Positions 31,774 through 40,622 of a stretch of DNA of 64,000 nt are shown one piece after another. The notes beneath the pieces were generated by a model that saw only the letters and a list, made by a program, of their open reading frames with translations, was not told the DNA's origin and searched no databases. Position 1 is the stretch's first letter. Each line of letters begins with the position of its first letter. Source of the DNA: Paenibacillus sp. FSL H7-0331 (GTDB lineage Bacteria > Bacillota > Bacilli > Paenibacillales > NBRC-103111); assembly GCF_001956045.1 (NCBI RefSeq), contig NZ_MRTH01000007.1, positions 124,001 through 188,000 on the forward strand, in the 5' to 3' direction. The position numbers and the translations under genes are program-made.

Positions 31774-33231
31774 ATGTACATTCTTAAACTGACTTTATTA
31801 CGCAAATTACTGGCGACTAGCCTTATCATACTAAGTATAGCCTGGAGTACAGCATACGCCGAGTCCGAAGATTCTGCCTCCTATACGGTATACGAAGCAG
31901 AGGATGCGTTACGGATTGGAACTATCGTTTCCCAGGAGCTACCTGATTATTCAGGCAGCGGCTACGTAACCGGCTTTGAAATCGCAGGCGATTCTCTGCA
32001 ATTTACCATACATGTTGATCAAGAAGGTTTCTACCCTCTGGATATCCGATATGCTGCTCCAAGTGGTGATAAAACCAACAATATTGAAATCAACGGCAGC
32101 ACTGCCGGTGAAAAAATGTTTCCCCAATCCGAGGTATTTACAAATATCGAGTTTGGTCAGATTTATCTCGATGAGGGTGACAATATCGTGGAGATCACTA
32201 CGTATTGGGGCTACTTTGATGTCGATTATATCCGTATCGGTCCCTTGCAGGAACGCCCTGCCATTGCCCCTGTATCGAACAAGCTCGTTAACCCTCAGCC
32301 ATCGATTGAAGCTCAAGCCTTAATGTCGTATTTAACCTCTCAATATGGAAAAAGTATTCTTGCCGGGCAGCAGCGCAGCTCATCGATTGAAGCCAATTAC
32401 ATCTATAAGCAAACAGGCAAGCTGCCTGCAGTCGCAGGTTTTACAGCTACCGATTTTGGTGACAATGCGATAGAATGGGCCAAATACGGTGGCCTCGTTT
32501 CCGTGGAGTGGCATTGGTCAGCCCCGATGAATGAACGAGAATTTATGACCTCCAACACAAGCTTTGATGCCGCCAAAGCCGTTCAGCCCGGCACTCCTGA
32601 GCATAATGCGTTGCTGAAGGACCTGGATCAAATGGCGCAAACCTTAAAACGCTTTAAAGATGCCAAAATCCCGATCCTGTGGCGTCCGCTGCATGAAGCT
32701 GAAGGCGGCTGGTTCTGGTGGGGCTCAAAAGGACCCGAAATAGCCAAACAACTTTATGCAATCATGTTTGAACGGTTTACTACGTTTCATGGGCTTAATA
32801 ATCTCATCTGGGTCTGGACAACGTCTGACACCAAATATTCCAAGGACTGGTATCCGGGAAATCAATACGTGGATATTTTAGGAATCGATCGTTACATTAA
32901 AGCTGGGGATTACAGCACCTTGATGAGTGTGTATGATACTGTCGTCGCAATGGGAGATGGGAAAAAGCTCGTTGCATATACGGAAAATGGACCGATTCCA
33001 GACCCTCGTCAGCTCAAAAGAAACAAGGTCGGATGGATGTACTTTAATACGTGGCACGAAAAATTTTTGATGGATGGTAAAATCAATTCCGATTATCACC
33101 TGCGTATGGTATACAACCATCCTTATGTCATTACCTTGGACAAGCTGCCCTCGGAAGCGATTTATGGCAAACGTCCACTACCCTACCCTTTACCGCCTGC
33201 TTCTCCAACACTTCCAACCCCACTCAAATAA
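31774..33231 (+). CDS. Secreted GH26 beta-mannanase with N-terminal CBM35-like domain
   Basis: 485 residues. Residues 1-29 are a signal peptide ending AYA. Residues 35-160 (YTVYEAEDALRIGTIVSQEL, ending YFDVDYIRIGP) match a CBM6/35-like carbohydrate-binding domain. From about 175 on the GH26 catalytic domain follows: SQYGKSILAGQQ, the acid/base glutamate in RPLHEAEGGWFWWG (E308), and the nucleophile in YTENGP (E404). The likely reaction is endo-hydrolysis of beta-1,4-mannan outside the cell. The chain ends in a Pro-rich tail (PYPLPPASPTLPTP) resembling a linker, with no domain after it. Convergent with the xylR-like gene. Confidence 0.9.
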   Translation: MYILKLTLLRKLLATSLIILSIAWSTAYAESEDSASYTVYEAEDALRIGTIVSQELPDYSGSGYVTGFEIAGDSLQFTIHVDQEGFYPLDIRYAAPSGDKTNNIEINGSTAGEKMFPQSEVFTNIEFGQIYLDEGDNIVEITTYWGYFDVDYIRIGPLQERPAIAPVSNKLVNPQPSIEAQALMSYLTSQYGKSILAGQQRSSSIEANYIYKQTGKLPAVAGFTATDFGDNAIEWAKYGGLVSVEWHWSAPMNEREFMTSNTSFDAAKAVQPGTPEHNALLKDLDQMAQTLKRFKDAKIPILWRPLHEAEGGWFWWGSKGPEIAKQLYAIMFERFTTFHGLNNLIWVWTTSDTKYSKDWYPGNQYVDILGIDRYIKAGDYSTLMSVYDTVVAMGDGKKLVAYTENGPIPDPRQLKRNKVGWMYFNTWHEKFLMDGKINSDYHLRMVYNHPYVITLDKLPSEAIYGKRPLPYPLPPASPTLPTPLK

Positions 33232-33247
33232 AGATGAGCTGGGGTTG
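33219..33247 (+). terminator. Hairpin overlapping the mannanase stop codon
   Basis: AACCCCA pairs with TGGGGTT with a partly paired interior. T-run is weak, so termination efficiency is uncertain. Confidence 0.4.
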
Positions 33248-33260
33248 AACTCTTATCCAG

Positions 33261-34433
33261 TTATTCCACCGATACTTTTGTCGACGCAAAAAACTTGCTA
33301 ATCGCAAATGAGCACGCCCCGAGCACCGCCGACCTGCTCCCAAGCTGGGAAAATTCGATCTGCAGCCGTTCACGCGGATAAGGCAGCGAACGCCCTTCCA
33401 GTGATTGCAGCATGGTCGGACGCAGCCACTGGCCCGCCTCTGCGAGGCGCCCCCCGATAATAATCAGCTCCGGGTTAAATCCGTTAATAATGTTCACCAC
33501 ACCTACACCGAGAAAGTGACCTACCCGTTCAAACAGCTTGATGACGGAAGACTCACCCTTTTCCGCAAGCGACAGCAAAGTTTCCATATCGATTGATGGA
33601 GTATTCAATACATGTCTCGCTGCTTCATATAATGCATTTTCCGATGCATACATTTCCCAACAGCCCGCGTTCCCGCAGCGACATGGCTTGCCATCGTGCT
33701 GGATCGACATATGCCCGATCTCCCCGGAAAATCCGGAAGAGCCTCGAAACAGCTCACCTTTGATAATAATACCAGCGCCAATTCCTATACCGACGCTGAT
33801 GTATACAAGATCGGCTGCATCACGGCCTGCTCCAAATTCCTTTTCTCCAACCGCTCCCGCATTAGCTTCGTTATCGATCACGACGGCTATGCCAAATTCC
33901 TCTTCGATGATACGCTGCAGGGGGACATCGGTCCAGCCCAGATTAGGCGCAAATAATACATCACCCTGCCCGTTACTGATTCCCGGGATTCCAATACCTA
34001 TGCCGACGATACCATAGACACTCTGTGGAACACGCCGAATCATCTCGCGGATGCATGCTTTCAGCTCAACCAAAGCCAGCTCCAACACTGTGTTATCATG
34101 CTGCACCTTATATTGCTCTACAATCGTGCCCTCCAAATCAGTTAGCACGGCACGTATATAATTCACGCCCAGGTCGATGCCGAGCGCATAACCGGCTGTA
34201 CGATTAAAGAGCAGCATCATCGGCTTACGTCCACCGCTCGATTCACCCGTACCGATTTCATTGGCAAGACTGCTTTCCAGCAGCTCGTTGACCAGACTGG
34301 AAACCGTCGCCTTCGTAAGTCCCGTTTGTTCAGCGATTCGTGCTCGGGATATAGGTGAATAGTTGCGTATATAGTGAAGTACAATGGACTTGTTAATCTT
34401 TTTGACCAGGTTCAAATCTCCGGTTTGTTTCAT
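33261..34433 (-). CDS. xylR: ROK-family repressor, XylR-like
   Basis: 390 residues. The N-terminal winged helix (RARIAEQTGLTKATVSSLVN, residues about 30-50) precedes a ROK kinase-like sugar-binding domain with LGIDLGVNYIRAVL, IGIGIPGI, DNEANAGAVGE and the zinc-binding CRCGNAGCWEMYA (H-x-C-x-C-x4-C type). It is divergent from xylA, whose promoter carries a matching operator, so it most likely represses xylose genes and is released by xylose. Start ATG at 34433; a frame four codons longer exists. Confidence 0.9.
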   Translation of the reverse strand: MKQTGDLNLVKKINKSIVLHYIRNYSPISRARIAEQTGLTKATVSSLVNELLESSLANEIGTGESSGGRKPMMLLFNRTAGYALGIDLGVNYIRAVLTDLEGTIVEQYKVQHDNTVLELALVELKACIREMIRRVPQSVYGIVGIGIGIPGISNGQGDVLFAPNLGWTDVPLQRIIEEEFGIAVVIDNEANAGAVGEKEFGAGRDAADLVYISVGIGIGAGIIIKGELFRGSSGFSGEIGHMSIQHDGKPCRCGNAGCWEMYASENALYEAARHVLNTPSIDMETLLSLAEKGESSVIKLFERVGHFLGVGVVNIINGFNPELIIIGGRLAEAGQWLRPTMLQSLEGRSLPYPRERLQIEFSQLGSRSAVLGACSFAISKFFASTKVSVE

Positions 34434-34497
34434 GATAGCCCCCATCTGGATGGTTTGGCATTATTTTAGCATGAATGTAACCGATGTGCACATACTA

Positions 34498-34522
34498 AGT
34501 TTGTTTAATGGATTTACAAACT
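34498..34522. promoter_or_regulatory. XylR-type operator
   Basis: AGTTTGT (34498-34504) and ACAAACT (34516-34522) form an inverted repeat. The half-sites equal those of Bacillus xyl operators, but the spacer is 11 bases instead of 7. The right half overlaps the xylA -35. Confidence 0.7.
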
Positions 34523-34560
34523 ACGTGGAGAATGCTATGATGGTTTTGAAAGCGTTCTTG
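34513..34560 (+). promoter_or_regulatory. xylA promoter with catabolite-responsive element
   Basis: TTTACA (34513-34518), 17 bases, TATGAT (34536-34541). The start point near 34548 coincides with TGAAAGCGTTCTTG (34547-34560), which fits 12 of 14 positions of the CcpA cre consensus. Repression by both XylR and CcpA is expected. Confidence 0.65.
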
Positions 34561-34670
34561 CACAGAGCGATAATCTTGATACGTCTTCAGGTTATATCCA
34601 TTACTATGTTTTTCTGTGTATTTGTACGCTGCTGTCGTTCCTTATCAATTCATATCTGGAGGTAAAAACA

Positions 34671-35987
34671 ATGGGCTATTTTGATCATGTAGGTACTGTG
34701 AAGTTTGAAGGGAAATCCTCGACGAATCCACTTGCATTTAAATTTTACAACCCTGATGAAGTCATTTTGGGTAAAACGATGCGCGAGCATCTGCGCTTTG
34801 GCGTGGCTTACTGGCACTCCTTTACAGGCAATGGCTCCGATCCTTTTGGTGCAGGTACTGCACTTCGCGGCTGGAACGAATTATCCGGTATGGAGCTGGC
34901 CAAGGCTCGCGTTGAAGCTTGCTTCGAGCTGTTGAACATTCTTGATGTCGATTATTTCTGCTTCCATGACCGTGATATCGCACCGGAAGGCGACACCCTG
35001 CAGGAAACAAATCGCAATCTGGATGAAATCGTCGCTCTGATTAAACAACACATGCAATCCAGCGGCAAAAAGCTGCTGTGGAATACTGCCAACATGTTCA
35101 CCAATCCACGCTTCGTGCACGGTGCTGCAACAACTTCCAACGCTGATGTATTTGCTTATGCTGCTGCACAAGTGAAGAAAGCCTTGGATCACGGTAAAGA
35201 GCTGGGCGCGGAAAACTACGTATTCTGGGGCGGCCGTGAGGGCTATGAGTCATTGTTGAATACGGACCTTGGCCTGGAGCTTGATAATCTGGCACGCTTC
35301 CTGCAATTGGCTGTTGATTACGCGAAGGAAATCGGCTTTGATGCTCAGTTCCTGATCGAACCAAAACCGAAGGAACCATCCAAGCACCAGTATGATTTTG
35401 ACGCGGCAACGACGCTGCAATTCCTGCAAAAATATGACCTGGCAAAGCATTTCAAGCTGAACCTGGAAGCTAACCATGCTACATTGGCAGGACACACCTT
35501 CGAGCATGAGCTGCGTGTTGCCCGTATTAATGGCGCTCTGGGCTCTATTGACGCTAACCAAGGCGACCTGCTGCTGGGCTGGGATACGGACGAATTCCCG
35601 ACAGACCTGTACGCTTCGACGCTTGCCATGTATGAAATTTTGCAAAACGAGGGTGGTATCGGCCGCGGTGGTGTGAACTTCGACGCCAAAGTACGTCGTA
35701 CCTCATTCGAGCCTATCGATGTCGTGTACGCGCACATCAACGGTATGGATGCATTCGCGCGTGGGCTGCAGGTAGCTGCCAAGCTGATCGAAGATCGTGC
35801 TTTCGAAAATGCCATTGAAGAGCGTTACGCTTCCTTCACAACCGGCATTGGCGCCGATATCGTATCCGGCAAAGCAAACTTCCATACGCTGGAAGCTTAT
35901 GCCTTGCAAAATAACCCGATCACGAACAAATCCGGTCGTGTCGAGCTGCTTCGCTCCATTCTTAACCAATACATCATTAACGTATAA
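34671..35987 (+). CDS. xylA: Xylose isomerase
   Basis: 438 residues, normal length for class II xylose isomerase. It converts D-xylose to D-xylulose in the cytosol. Family landmarks: [80 protein letters not shown] and [20 protein letters not shown]; the metal-binding acids and catalytic His in these blocks are present. ATG at 34671 after GGAGGTAAAA. No xylB follows in this window. Confidence 0.97.
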   Translation: MGYFDHVGTVKFEGKSSTNPLAFKFYNPDEVILGKTMREHLRFGVAYWHSFTGNGSDPFGAGTALRGWNELSGMELAKARVEACFELLNILDVDYFCFHDRDIAPEGDTLQETNRNLDEIVALIKQHMQSSGKKLLWNTANMFTNPRFVHGAATTSNADVFAYAAAQVKKALDHGKELGAENYVFWGGREGYESLLNTDLGLELDNLARFLQLAVDYAKEIGFDAQFLIEPKPKEPSKHQYDFDAATTLQFLQKYDLAKHFKLNLEANHATLAGHTFEHELRVARINGALGSIDANQGDLLLGWDTDEFPTDLYASTLAMYEILQNEGGIGRGGVNFDAKVRRTSFEPIDVVYAHINGMDAFARGLQVAAKLIEDRAFENAIEERYASFTTGIGADIVSGKANFHTLEAYALQNNPITNKSGRVELLRSILNQYIINV

Positions 35988-36027
35988 GTTAATTTTACTC
36001 TTATCCATGCATAGCATATCCATACTT

Positions 36028-36075
36028 AAAGGAACGTATCGAGGTGAAGTACAGCCTGATACGTTCCTTTTTTTT
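36028..36075 (+). terminator. Intrinsic terminator after xylA
   Basis: AAGGAACGTATC pairs with GATACGTTCCTT, followed by a run of T. Confidence 0.93.
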
Positions 36076-36111
36076 ATCGCTATTTTTGAGGGTGAACTCA
36101 AACAGCTGCTC

Positions 36112-36909
36112 CTATGATTTAGCAGGCTGTTCCTTCTCCACAAAACCTCCACCTTGAAAAGCGGTCTCATCCTGGGCGATTGTCTCGTGGCTGTGCCGTG
36201 ACTCAGCAAGCAGCTCGCTGGCATTATCCTGCGGCTTATAACCGATCAGCTTTTCCAAATACCCGATATCGTAATAATTATCGCTATTGTCAGAGGTTCC
36301 ATACAGACTGAGAAAATCGATCGAGCTGTCGGCTTCAATGCAGCAGGCGGCCAGCTGAACCATATCCCGACTCGATATCCAGATGTGCGCCGAGCGCGCG
36401 GAGTGCGGCCTGTCGTCACCCGGAAAATTGCCAATCCGTATATTAAATGAGGAAATACCGTATTTGTCCGCATAGAACCGCCCAAGCAATTCAATATAAC
36501 ATTTGCTTAGTCCATAAAAGCTGTCTGGCCGATAAGGCTCATCAGGCTCTACCGTTTCACCTACCTTGTAGAATCCGGTTGCATGGTTCGAGCTTGCAAA
36601 GATTACCCGCTTCACACCATGGGCACGCGCCGCTTCATATACATGATAAGCACCCGTCACATTGATCGGCAGCACCTTGCCAAGAAAGTCTTCCTCATCC
36701 TGAGCCCAGGCAAAATGAAGCACGACGTCCACTCCCTGCATCAGCTCCTGAAGCCTGTTGGCATCAGTGACGTCAAGCTTCACGATCCCTTGATCAGGGT
36801 CAGGCTGCAAATCGGCAGCCACGATGTCATATTTCCCTTGCTCCCTCAATCCTTGCAGCAGACTTTCCCCCAGCTTGCCGTTTGCTCCTGTAATCAACAA
36901 TTTCTTCAT
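36112..36909 (-). CDS. NAD-dependent sugar dehydrogenase, uronate-dehydrogenase-like
   Basis: 265 residues of the extended SDR fold. TGANGKLG near the start binds NAD, DVTDANRL and VDVVLHFAW follow, and the catalytic SSNHATGFY and YGLSKCYIELLG (Tyr-x3-Lys) are intact. The SSNHxTGFY block is characteristic of uronate dehydrogenases (galacturonate or glucuronate to lactone), but other substrates in this family are possible. Start ATG at 36909. Convergent with xylA across a terminator. Confidence 0.75.
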   Translation of the reverse strand: MKKLLITGANGKLGESLLQGLREQGKYDIVAADLQPDPDQGIVKLDVTDANRLQELMQGVDVVLHFAWAQDEEDFLGKVLPINVTGAYHVYEAARAHGVKRVIFASSNHATGFYKVGETVEPDEPYRPDSFYGLSKCYIELLGRFYADKYGISSFNIRIGNFPGDDRPHSARSAHIWISSRDMVQLAACCIEADSSIDFLSLYGTSDNSDNYYDIGYLEKLIGYKPQDNASELLAESRHSHETIAQDETAFQGGGFVEKEQPAKS

Positions 36910-37040
36910 CGATATCATCCTCTCCTATTTGATCGATACGTCTTGACCTGTTTGAAGCCCCTAGCATAGTATTACCCAATTCCCGCCAGGTTTGCGTTAT
37001 GATATCTGCAATTTAGAGGTCACCCCTTCATCCGACAGCA

Positions 37041-37067
37041 AAAAGGAGCTGCCCCTGGCAGCCCCTC
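37041..37067 (-). terminator. Intrinsic terminator after the UvrC-like gene
   Basis: On the minus strand GGGGCTGCC-AGG-GGCAGCTCC is followed by TTTTT. Confidence 0.85.
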
Positions 37068-37137
37068 AATTCGTATATAGTAGATGATTGCAGCAGTATT
37101 CAACTTAACCTTATAGACAATCTTTTATAAATCGATC

Positions 37138-38364
37138 TTAAGAATGATATTGATCCCGCTGCATCCGATACTCGTAATTGTCCTTACACAGCTTGAGCAG
37201 ATCGTATTTCAATCCCCGCTTCGGCTGGGTAATGAGCAAGGGCTTGCTCCCTGCTGCCCGTAGCGACGCACGTACCTTGCGGGGATCGACAATCCGGTTC
37301 ACGATAAGCTCGTCCGGCCGTTCCGCACGATAATGCGAGATCAGGAAGCTGTCGCATGCCGCGCCCGTTTCCTGATCAGACCCGGTCAGCTCCTGCATAT
37401 AAAAATCGCGCAGCATCCCTTCCTGCACCTTGGCGATCAACACCTGGCCCTCTCCGAAGTAAAGCACATCCTGATTGACGATCACCTCGCGGTCGACAAT
37501 TTGCTTGACGGGCAGTCTTTCGAGAATACGAATATGGCGAAGCATGTTCTCGGCCTTTTCAAATTCAAGACGCTCGGCATAATCGCCCATTTTGCTGTAC
37601 ATCGCCGCTATCAGCGCCTCGCCGTTGTTAACAAGCAGCTCTGCTGCCTGGGATGCCGTATCGCGATAGGCTTCCTCGGAGATCCAGCCTTCGCAAACAC
37701 CGCTGCATTTGCCAATATGGTACAGCAGACACGCTCGCTTTGGAAGGGTCCGACAAGTACGCAGACGAAAATGATCGGTGACAAATTCCAGCACCGCATT
37801 CCGAAAGCGGGAGCTCGGATAAGGACCGAAGCGCTGCTGATTCAGGGATACTGCTGGCGGACCGGCAGCCTGCTTCATTACTGTGGGTAGATGTGGCAGT
37901 TCACGTGCAGTTGATCCAGCAGCGGATAGGGAGACTATACGCTTCTGCTGTTTCCTTGTATGCAGTGGATAACGCTGAGGTGTATCCATATGATCCGGGG
38001 TTGACTTGCGGTTTCGGTAAAAGACGTCCAATCGCGGAACAGGCTCTGCTGTCAACTGCAGGTACGCGTAGCCGCTGTTATCTCTTTTAAGCGCCCTGTT
38101 GTAGTAGGGCTTATGAATTTTGATTAAATTATTTTCCAGCAGCAGGCTTTCCGGCTCATTGTTGACCAGCACCACTTCAATCGCGGCAATTTCCTGAACG
38201 AGCTGCACAATCTTCTTGTGATGCTTGCGCTGTTGAAAGTAGGAACGCAGACGGCTGCGCAGGTTTTTCGATTTGCCGACATAAATGATCCGGCCAGCGG
38301 CATTTTTCATCAAATAACACCCTGGAGCCTCCGGATATTCCCCGGCATGGAACACGAATGACAT
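37138..38364 (-). CDS. GIY-YIG nuclease, UvrC-like but lacking the RNase H/HhH half
   Basis: 408 residues. Residues 10-90 are a GIY-YIG domain (GCYLMKNAAGRIIYVGKSKN, LRSRLRSYF, VLVNNEPESLLLENNLIKIH). Residues about 190-290 follow UvrC: QRFGPYPSSRFRNAVLEF, ACLLYHIGKCSGVCEGWI and the UVR-type MGDYAERLEFEKAENMLRHI, which in UvrC contacts UvrB. UvrC itself is about 600 residues with a second nuclease (RNase H) and HhH domains; these are absent. A low-complexity insert of about 55 residues separates the two parts. It may be a second repair nuclease similar in idea to Cho, or a specialised restriction nuclease. Confidence 0.75.
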   Translation of the reverse strand: MSFVFHAGEYPEAPGCYLMKNAAGRIIYVGKSKNLRSRLRSYFQQRKHHKKIVQLVQEIAAIEVVLVNNEPESLLLENNLIKIHKPYYNRALKRDNSGYAYLQLTAEPVPRLDVFYRNRKSTPDHMDTPQRYPLHTRKQQKRIVSLSAAGSTARELPHLPTVMKQAAGPPAVSLNQQRFGPYPSSRFRNAVLEFVTDHFRLRTCRTLPKRACLLYHIGKCSGVCEGWISEEAYRDTASQAAELLVNNGEALIAAMYSKMGDYAERLEFEKAENMLRHIRILERLPVKQIVDREVIVNQDVLYFGEGQVLIAKVQEGMLRDFYMQELTGSDQETGAACDSFLISHYRAERPDELIVNRIVDPRKVRASLRAAGSKPLLITQPKRGLKYDLLKLCKDNYEYRMQRDQYHS

Positions 38365-38400
38365 CGATAGAAGTCCTCCTGTTAGTGAACTGGATTAAAG

Positions 38401-39351
38401 CTATTTGAACCAGCCCTTGCGATAAAACCATAGAAACATGGCAAATCCGATTCCGAACATCACAAGCAGAATCATAAAATAACCCCAGTGCCACGTTAAT
38501 TCAGGCATATAAGCAAAATTCATCCCGTATATGCCAGCAATAAAGGTCAAAGGCATAAAAATCGTCGTGATGACCGTTAAGGTTTTCATAATCGTGTTCA
38601 TCCTGGTGGAATTCAGCGATACATAACTATCCCGCATATCAGCGGTCATGTCACGGGTCGCCTCAATAATTTCCGACAGCTTCAATAGATGATCATAAAT
38701 ATCGGTGAAATAAATCAACTGTTCCTTGATACCGTCTATTTTATCCGAGCTGACCATCCGATACAGCAGATCCCGCATCGGTACGATCGTTCGGCGCAGC
38801 TTCAACAGCTTCGTTCGGATTTCAAATATTTCGTTCATTAGCAGATGATTAGTGGCGCTTCTGCCTTTGATTTCGATTTCATTAAGCTGGTCCTCAATTT
38901 GATATACGGAGGGAAAATATTCGTCGACCATATTGTCCATCACCAGATAGGCCGCATAAGCATGCCCCTTAAGACGGATGGCCTCCTGCTGCTCGACCCG
39001 GCTCCAAGCCTCGTCGATTTCCCATGATGGCGACAGGTGGAACGTAACAATGAAGTTATCGCCCCAGAATATATCGACCTCTTCCGCAGCCAAGGTCACC
39101 GCGTTCACGGCATGAAGCACCAGAAAATTGACGGTCTCGTAATGATCCAGCTTTGGGCGCTGCAAGAGATGATAGCAGTCTTCGATTGCTAACGGGTGAA
39201 AATGAAAGTGGGTATCCAGCATGAGTGCCTCTTCATCTGTAGGGATGTCAAAATCCACCCAATACCAGCCTACATTCGGACTCGACAGGTCTTTTAAGCC
39301 AGCCTGAGGAATCACTTGAAATTGATGATCAACAGCCATTATTCGTATCAT
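38401..39351 (-). CDS. corA: CorA family magnesium/metal ion transporter
   Basis: 316 residues. A soluble N-terminal alpha/beta domain, a long helical stalk, and two C-terminal membrane helices with the signature YGMNF loop between them near residue 280. Forms a pentameric channel for Mg2+ or similar cations. Start ATG at 39351. Confidence 0.92.
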   Translation of the reverse strand: MIRIMAVDHQFQVIPQAGLKDLSSPNVGWYWVDFDIPTDEEALMLDTHFHFHPLAIEDCYHLLQRPKLDHYETVNFLVLHAVNAVTLAAEEVDIFWGDNFIVTFHLSPSWEIDEAWSRVEQQEAIRLKGHAYAAYLVMDNMVDEYFPSVYQIEDQLNEIEIKGRSATNHLLMNEIFEIRTKLLKLRRTIVPMRDLLYRMVSSDKIDGIKEQLIYFTDIYDHLLKLSEIIEATRDMTADMRDSYVSLNSTRMNTIMKTLTVITTIFMPLTFIAGIYGMNFAYMPELTWHWGYFMILLVMFGIGFAMFLWFYRKGWFK

Positions 39352-39546
39352 AACTACTTGCTCCTCGCCTTAATTGCTGCAGCTGCCTGTCTCTTCCACT
39401 ATACTCCTTGCGTGTTCCGCTTAGCAACCGTCCAGCCTGAGAGATATAGGTTACCTCATACGCTTGTATCAGGCGACAATTTGGACAAATAGATGCCTAA
39501 ACGGTACATAATGTTGAATTAAATGAATATCTGATGAAATTGAGGG

Positions 39547-39601
39547 TTGTCATTTGTACTCGGAATTAGATATAATCTTATTGATAATGAGAATCGGTAT
39601 C
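39547..39601 (+). promoter_or_regulatory. Promoter with Fur box ahead of the ABC ATPase gene
   Basis: TTGTCA (39547-39552), 18 bases, TATAAT (39571-39576). A Fur-type box GATAATGAGAATCGGTATC (39583-39601) overlaps the start point. Iron-replete repression is expected. Confidence 0.75.
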
Positions 39602-39621
39602 ATCATAAGGAGCGGATACAG

Positions 39622-40491
39622 ATGGGACGCTTATACACGGAACAATTAGATATTGCTTACGGAGACATTAGCATAGTCGAGCATTTAAATATTAGCATCC
39701 CTTCGGGACAAATCACGGCGCTTGTCGGTGCGAATGGATCGGGCAAATCAACGATTCTTAAAGCGATGGCCCGCATGCTGAAACCAACAGGGGGAACCGT
39801 ATTTCTGGACGGCAAGTCGATTCATCGTCAAGCTACGAAGGAGGTCGCCAAGCAACTGGCGATATTGCCGCAAAACCCGATTGCGCCAGACGGACTGACG
39901 GTATCCGAGCTTGTCACCTATGGTCGCTTCCCTCATCAGAAGGGCTTCGGCTCCCTGACCAAGGAAGATAAGGAAGCCGTACGCTGGGCGATTGAAATGA
40001 CAGGGATGAACGAATTTTATGACCGTCCTGTAGACCAGCTATCCGGTGGACAGCGGCAGCGTGCCTGGATCGCCATGGCCTTGGCACAAGGAACCGACAT
40101 TTTGTTTTTGGATGAGCCGACGACCTTTCTGGATATGGCCCATCAGCTTGAAGTACTTAAGCTGCTTCAGAAGCTGAACGACGAAGAAGGTCGTACAATT
40201 GTAATGGTCGTTCATGATCTCAACCACGCGGCTCGCTACGCCCACCATATGGTCGCCATCCAAAAGGGACGCGTCATCAGCAACGGCACCCCGGCTGAAG
40301 TCATGAATCTCGATGTACTCCGTGAGGTGTTTGGCATCGAAGCGGATATTATCCCTGATCCGCGTACAGGCGTTCCACTTTGCCTGCCATATGGATTGGC
40401 TCACGAAGCTCACCAACAGCCCTCTTACCCAGCGGGAGCAGCCGGAAGCGAGCCAACCAGTCACAAAGAGCCTGCATCTGTGGGTAGGTAG
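39622..40491 (+). CDS. Iron-siderophore ABC transporter ATP-binding protein (FecE/YusV-like)
   Basis: 289 residues. Walker A GANGSGKS (36-43), signature LSGGQRQR, Walker [11 protein letters not shown] and the switch [12 protein letters not shown] are all intact. The family (FecE, FhuC, YusV) drives uptake of ferric siderophores. No permease or binding protein gene is adjacent, so it resembles the shared ATPases such as Bacillus YusV. The upstream Fur box supports an iron role. ATG at 39622 after AAGGAG. Confidence 0.88.
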   Translation: MGRLYTEQLDIAYGDISIVEHLNISIPSGQITALVGANGSGKSTILKAMARMLKPTGGTVFLDGKSIHRQATKEVAKQLAILPQNPIAPDGLTVSELVTYGRFPHQKGFGSLTKEDKEAVRWAIEMTGMNEFYDRPVDQLSGGQRQRAWIAMALAQGTDILFLDEPTTFLDMAHQLEVLKLLQKLNDEEGRTIVMVVHDLNHAARYAHHMVAIQKGRVISNGTPAEVMNLDVLREVFGIEADIIPDPRTGVPLCLPYGLAHEAHQQPSYPAGAAGSEPTSHKEPASVGR

Positions 40492-40506
40492 TCGAACTCC
40501 ATCAGT

Positions 40507-40540
40507 AAAACCTCGAGCCGGGCGGTTCGAGGTTTTTTTA
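40507..40540. terminator. Intrinsic terminator after the ABC ATPase gene
   Basis: AACCTCGA pairs with TCGAGGTT around GCCGGGCGGT, followed by TTTTT. The minus-strand copy is also usable for the convergent HD-GYP gene. Confidence 0.85.
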
Positions 40541-40622
40541 TTGCTTTAGCGTTCGTATGAATGGCATCATGACTTCGTATCGAATAAACATTACCGAGTA
40601 AGCCTGCTTTATGAACCGGGTA

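Noticed and set aside
40507..40540. Rho-independent stem considered as a riboswitch
   Set aside because: Simple GC stem with T-run and no conserved core.
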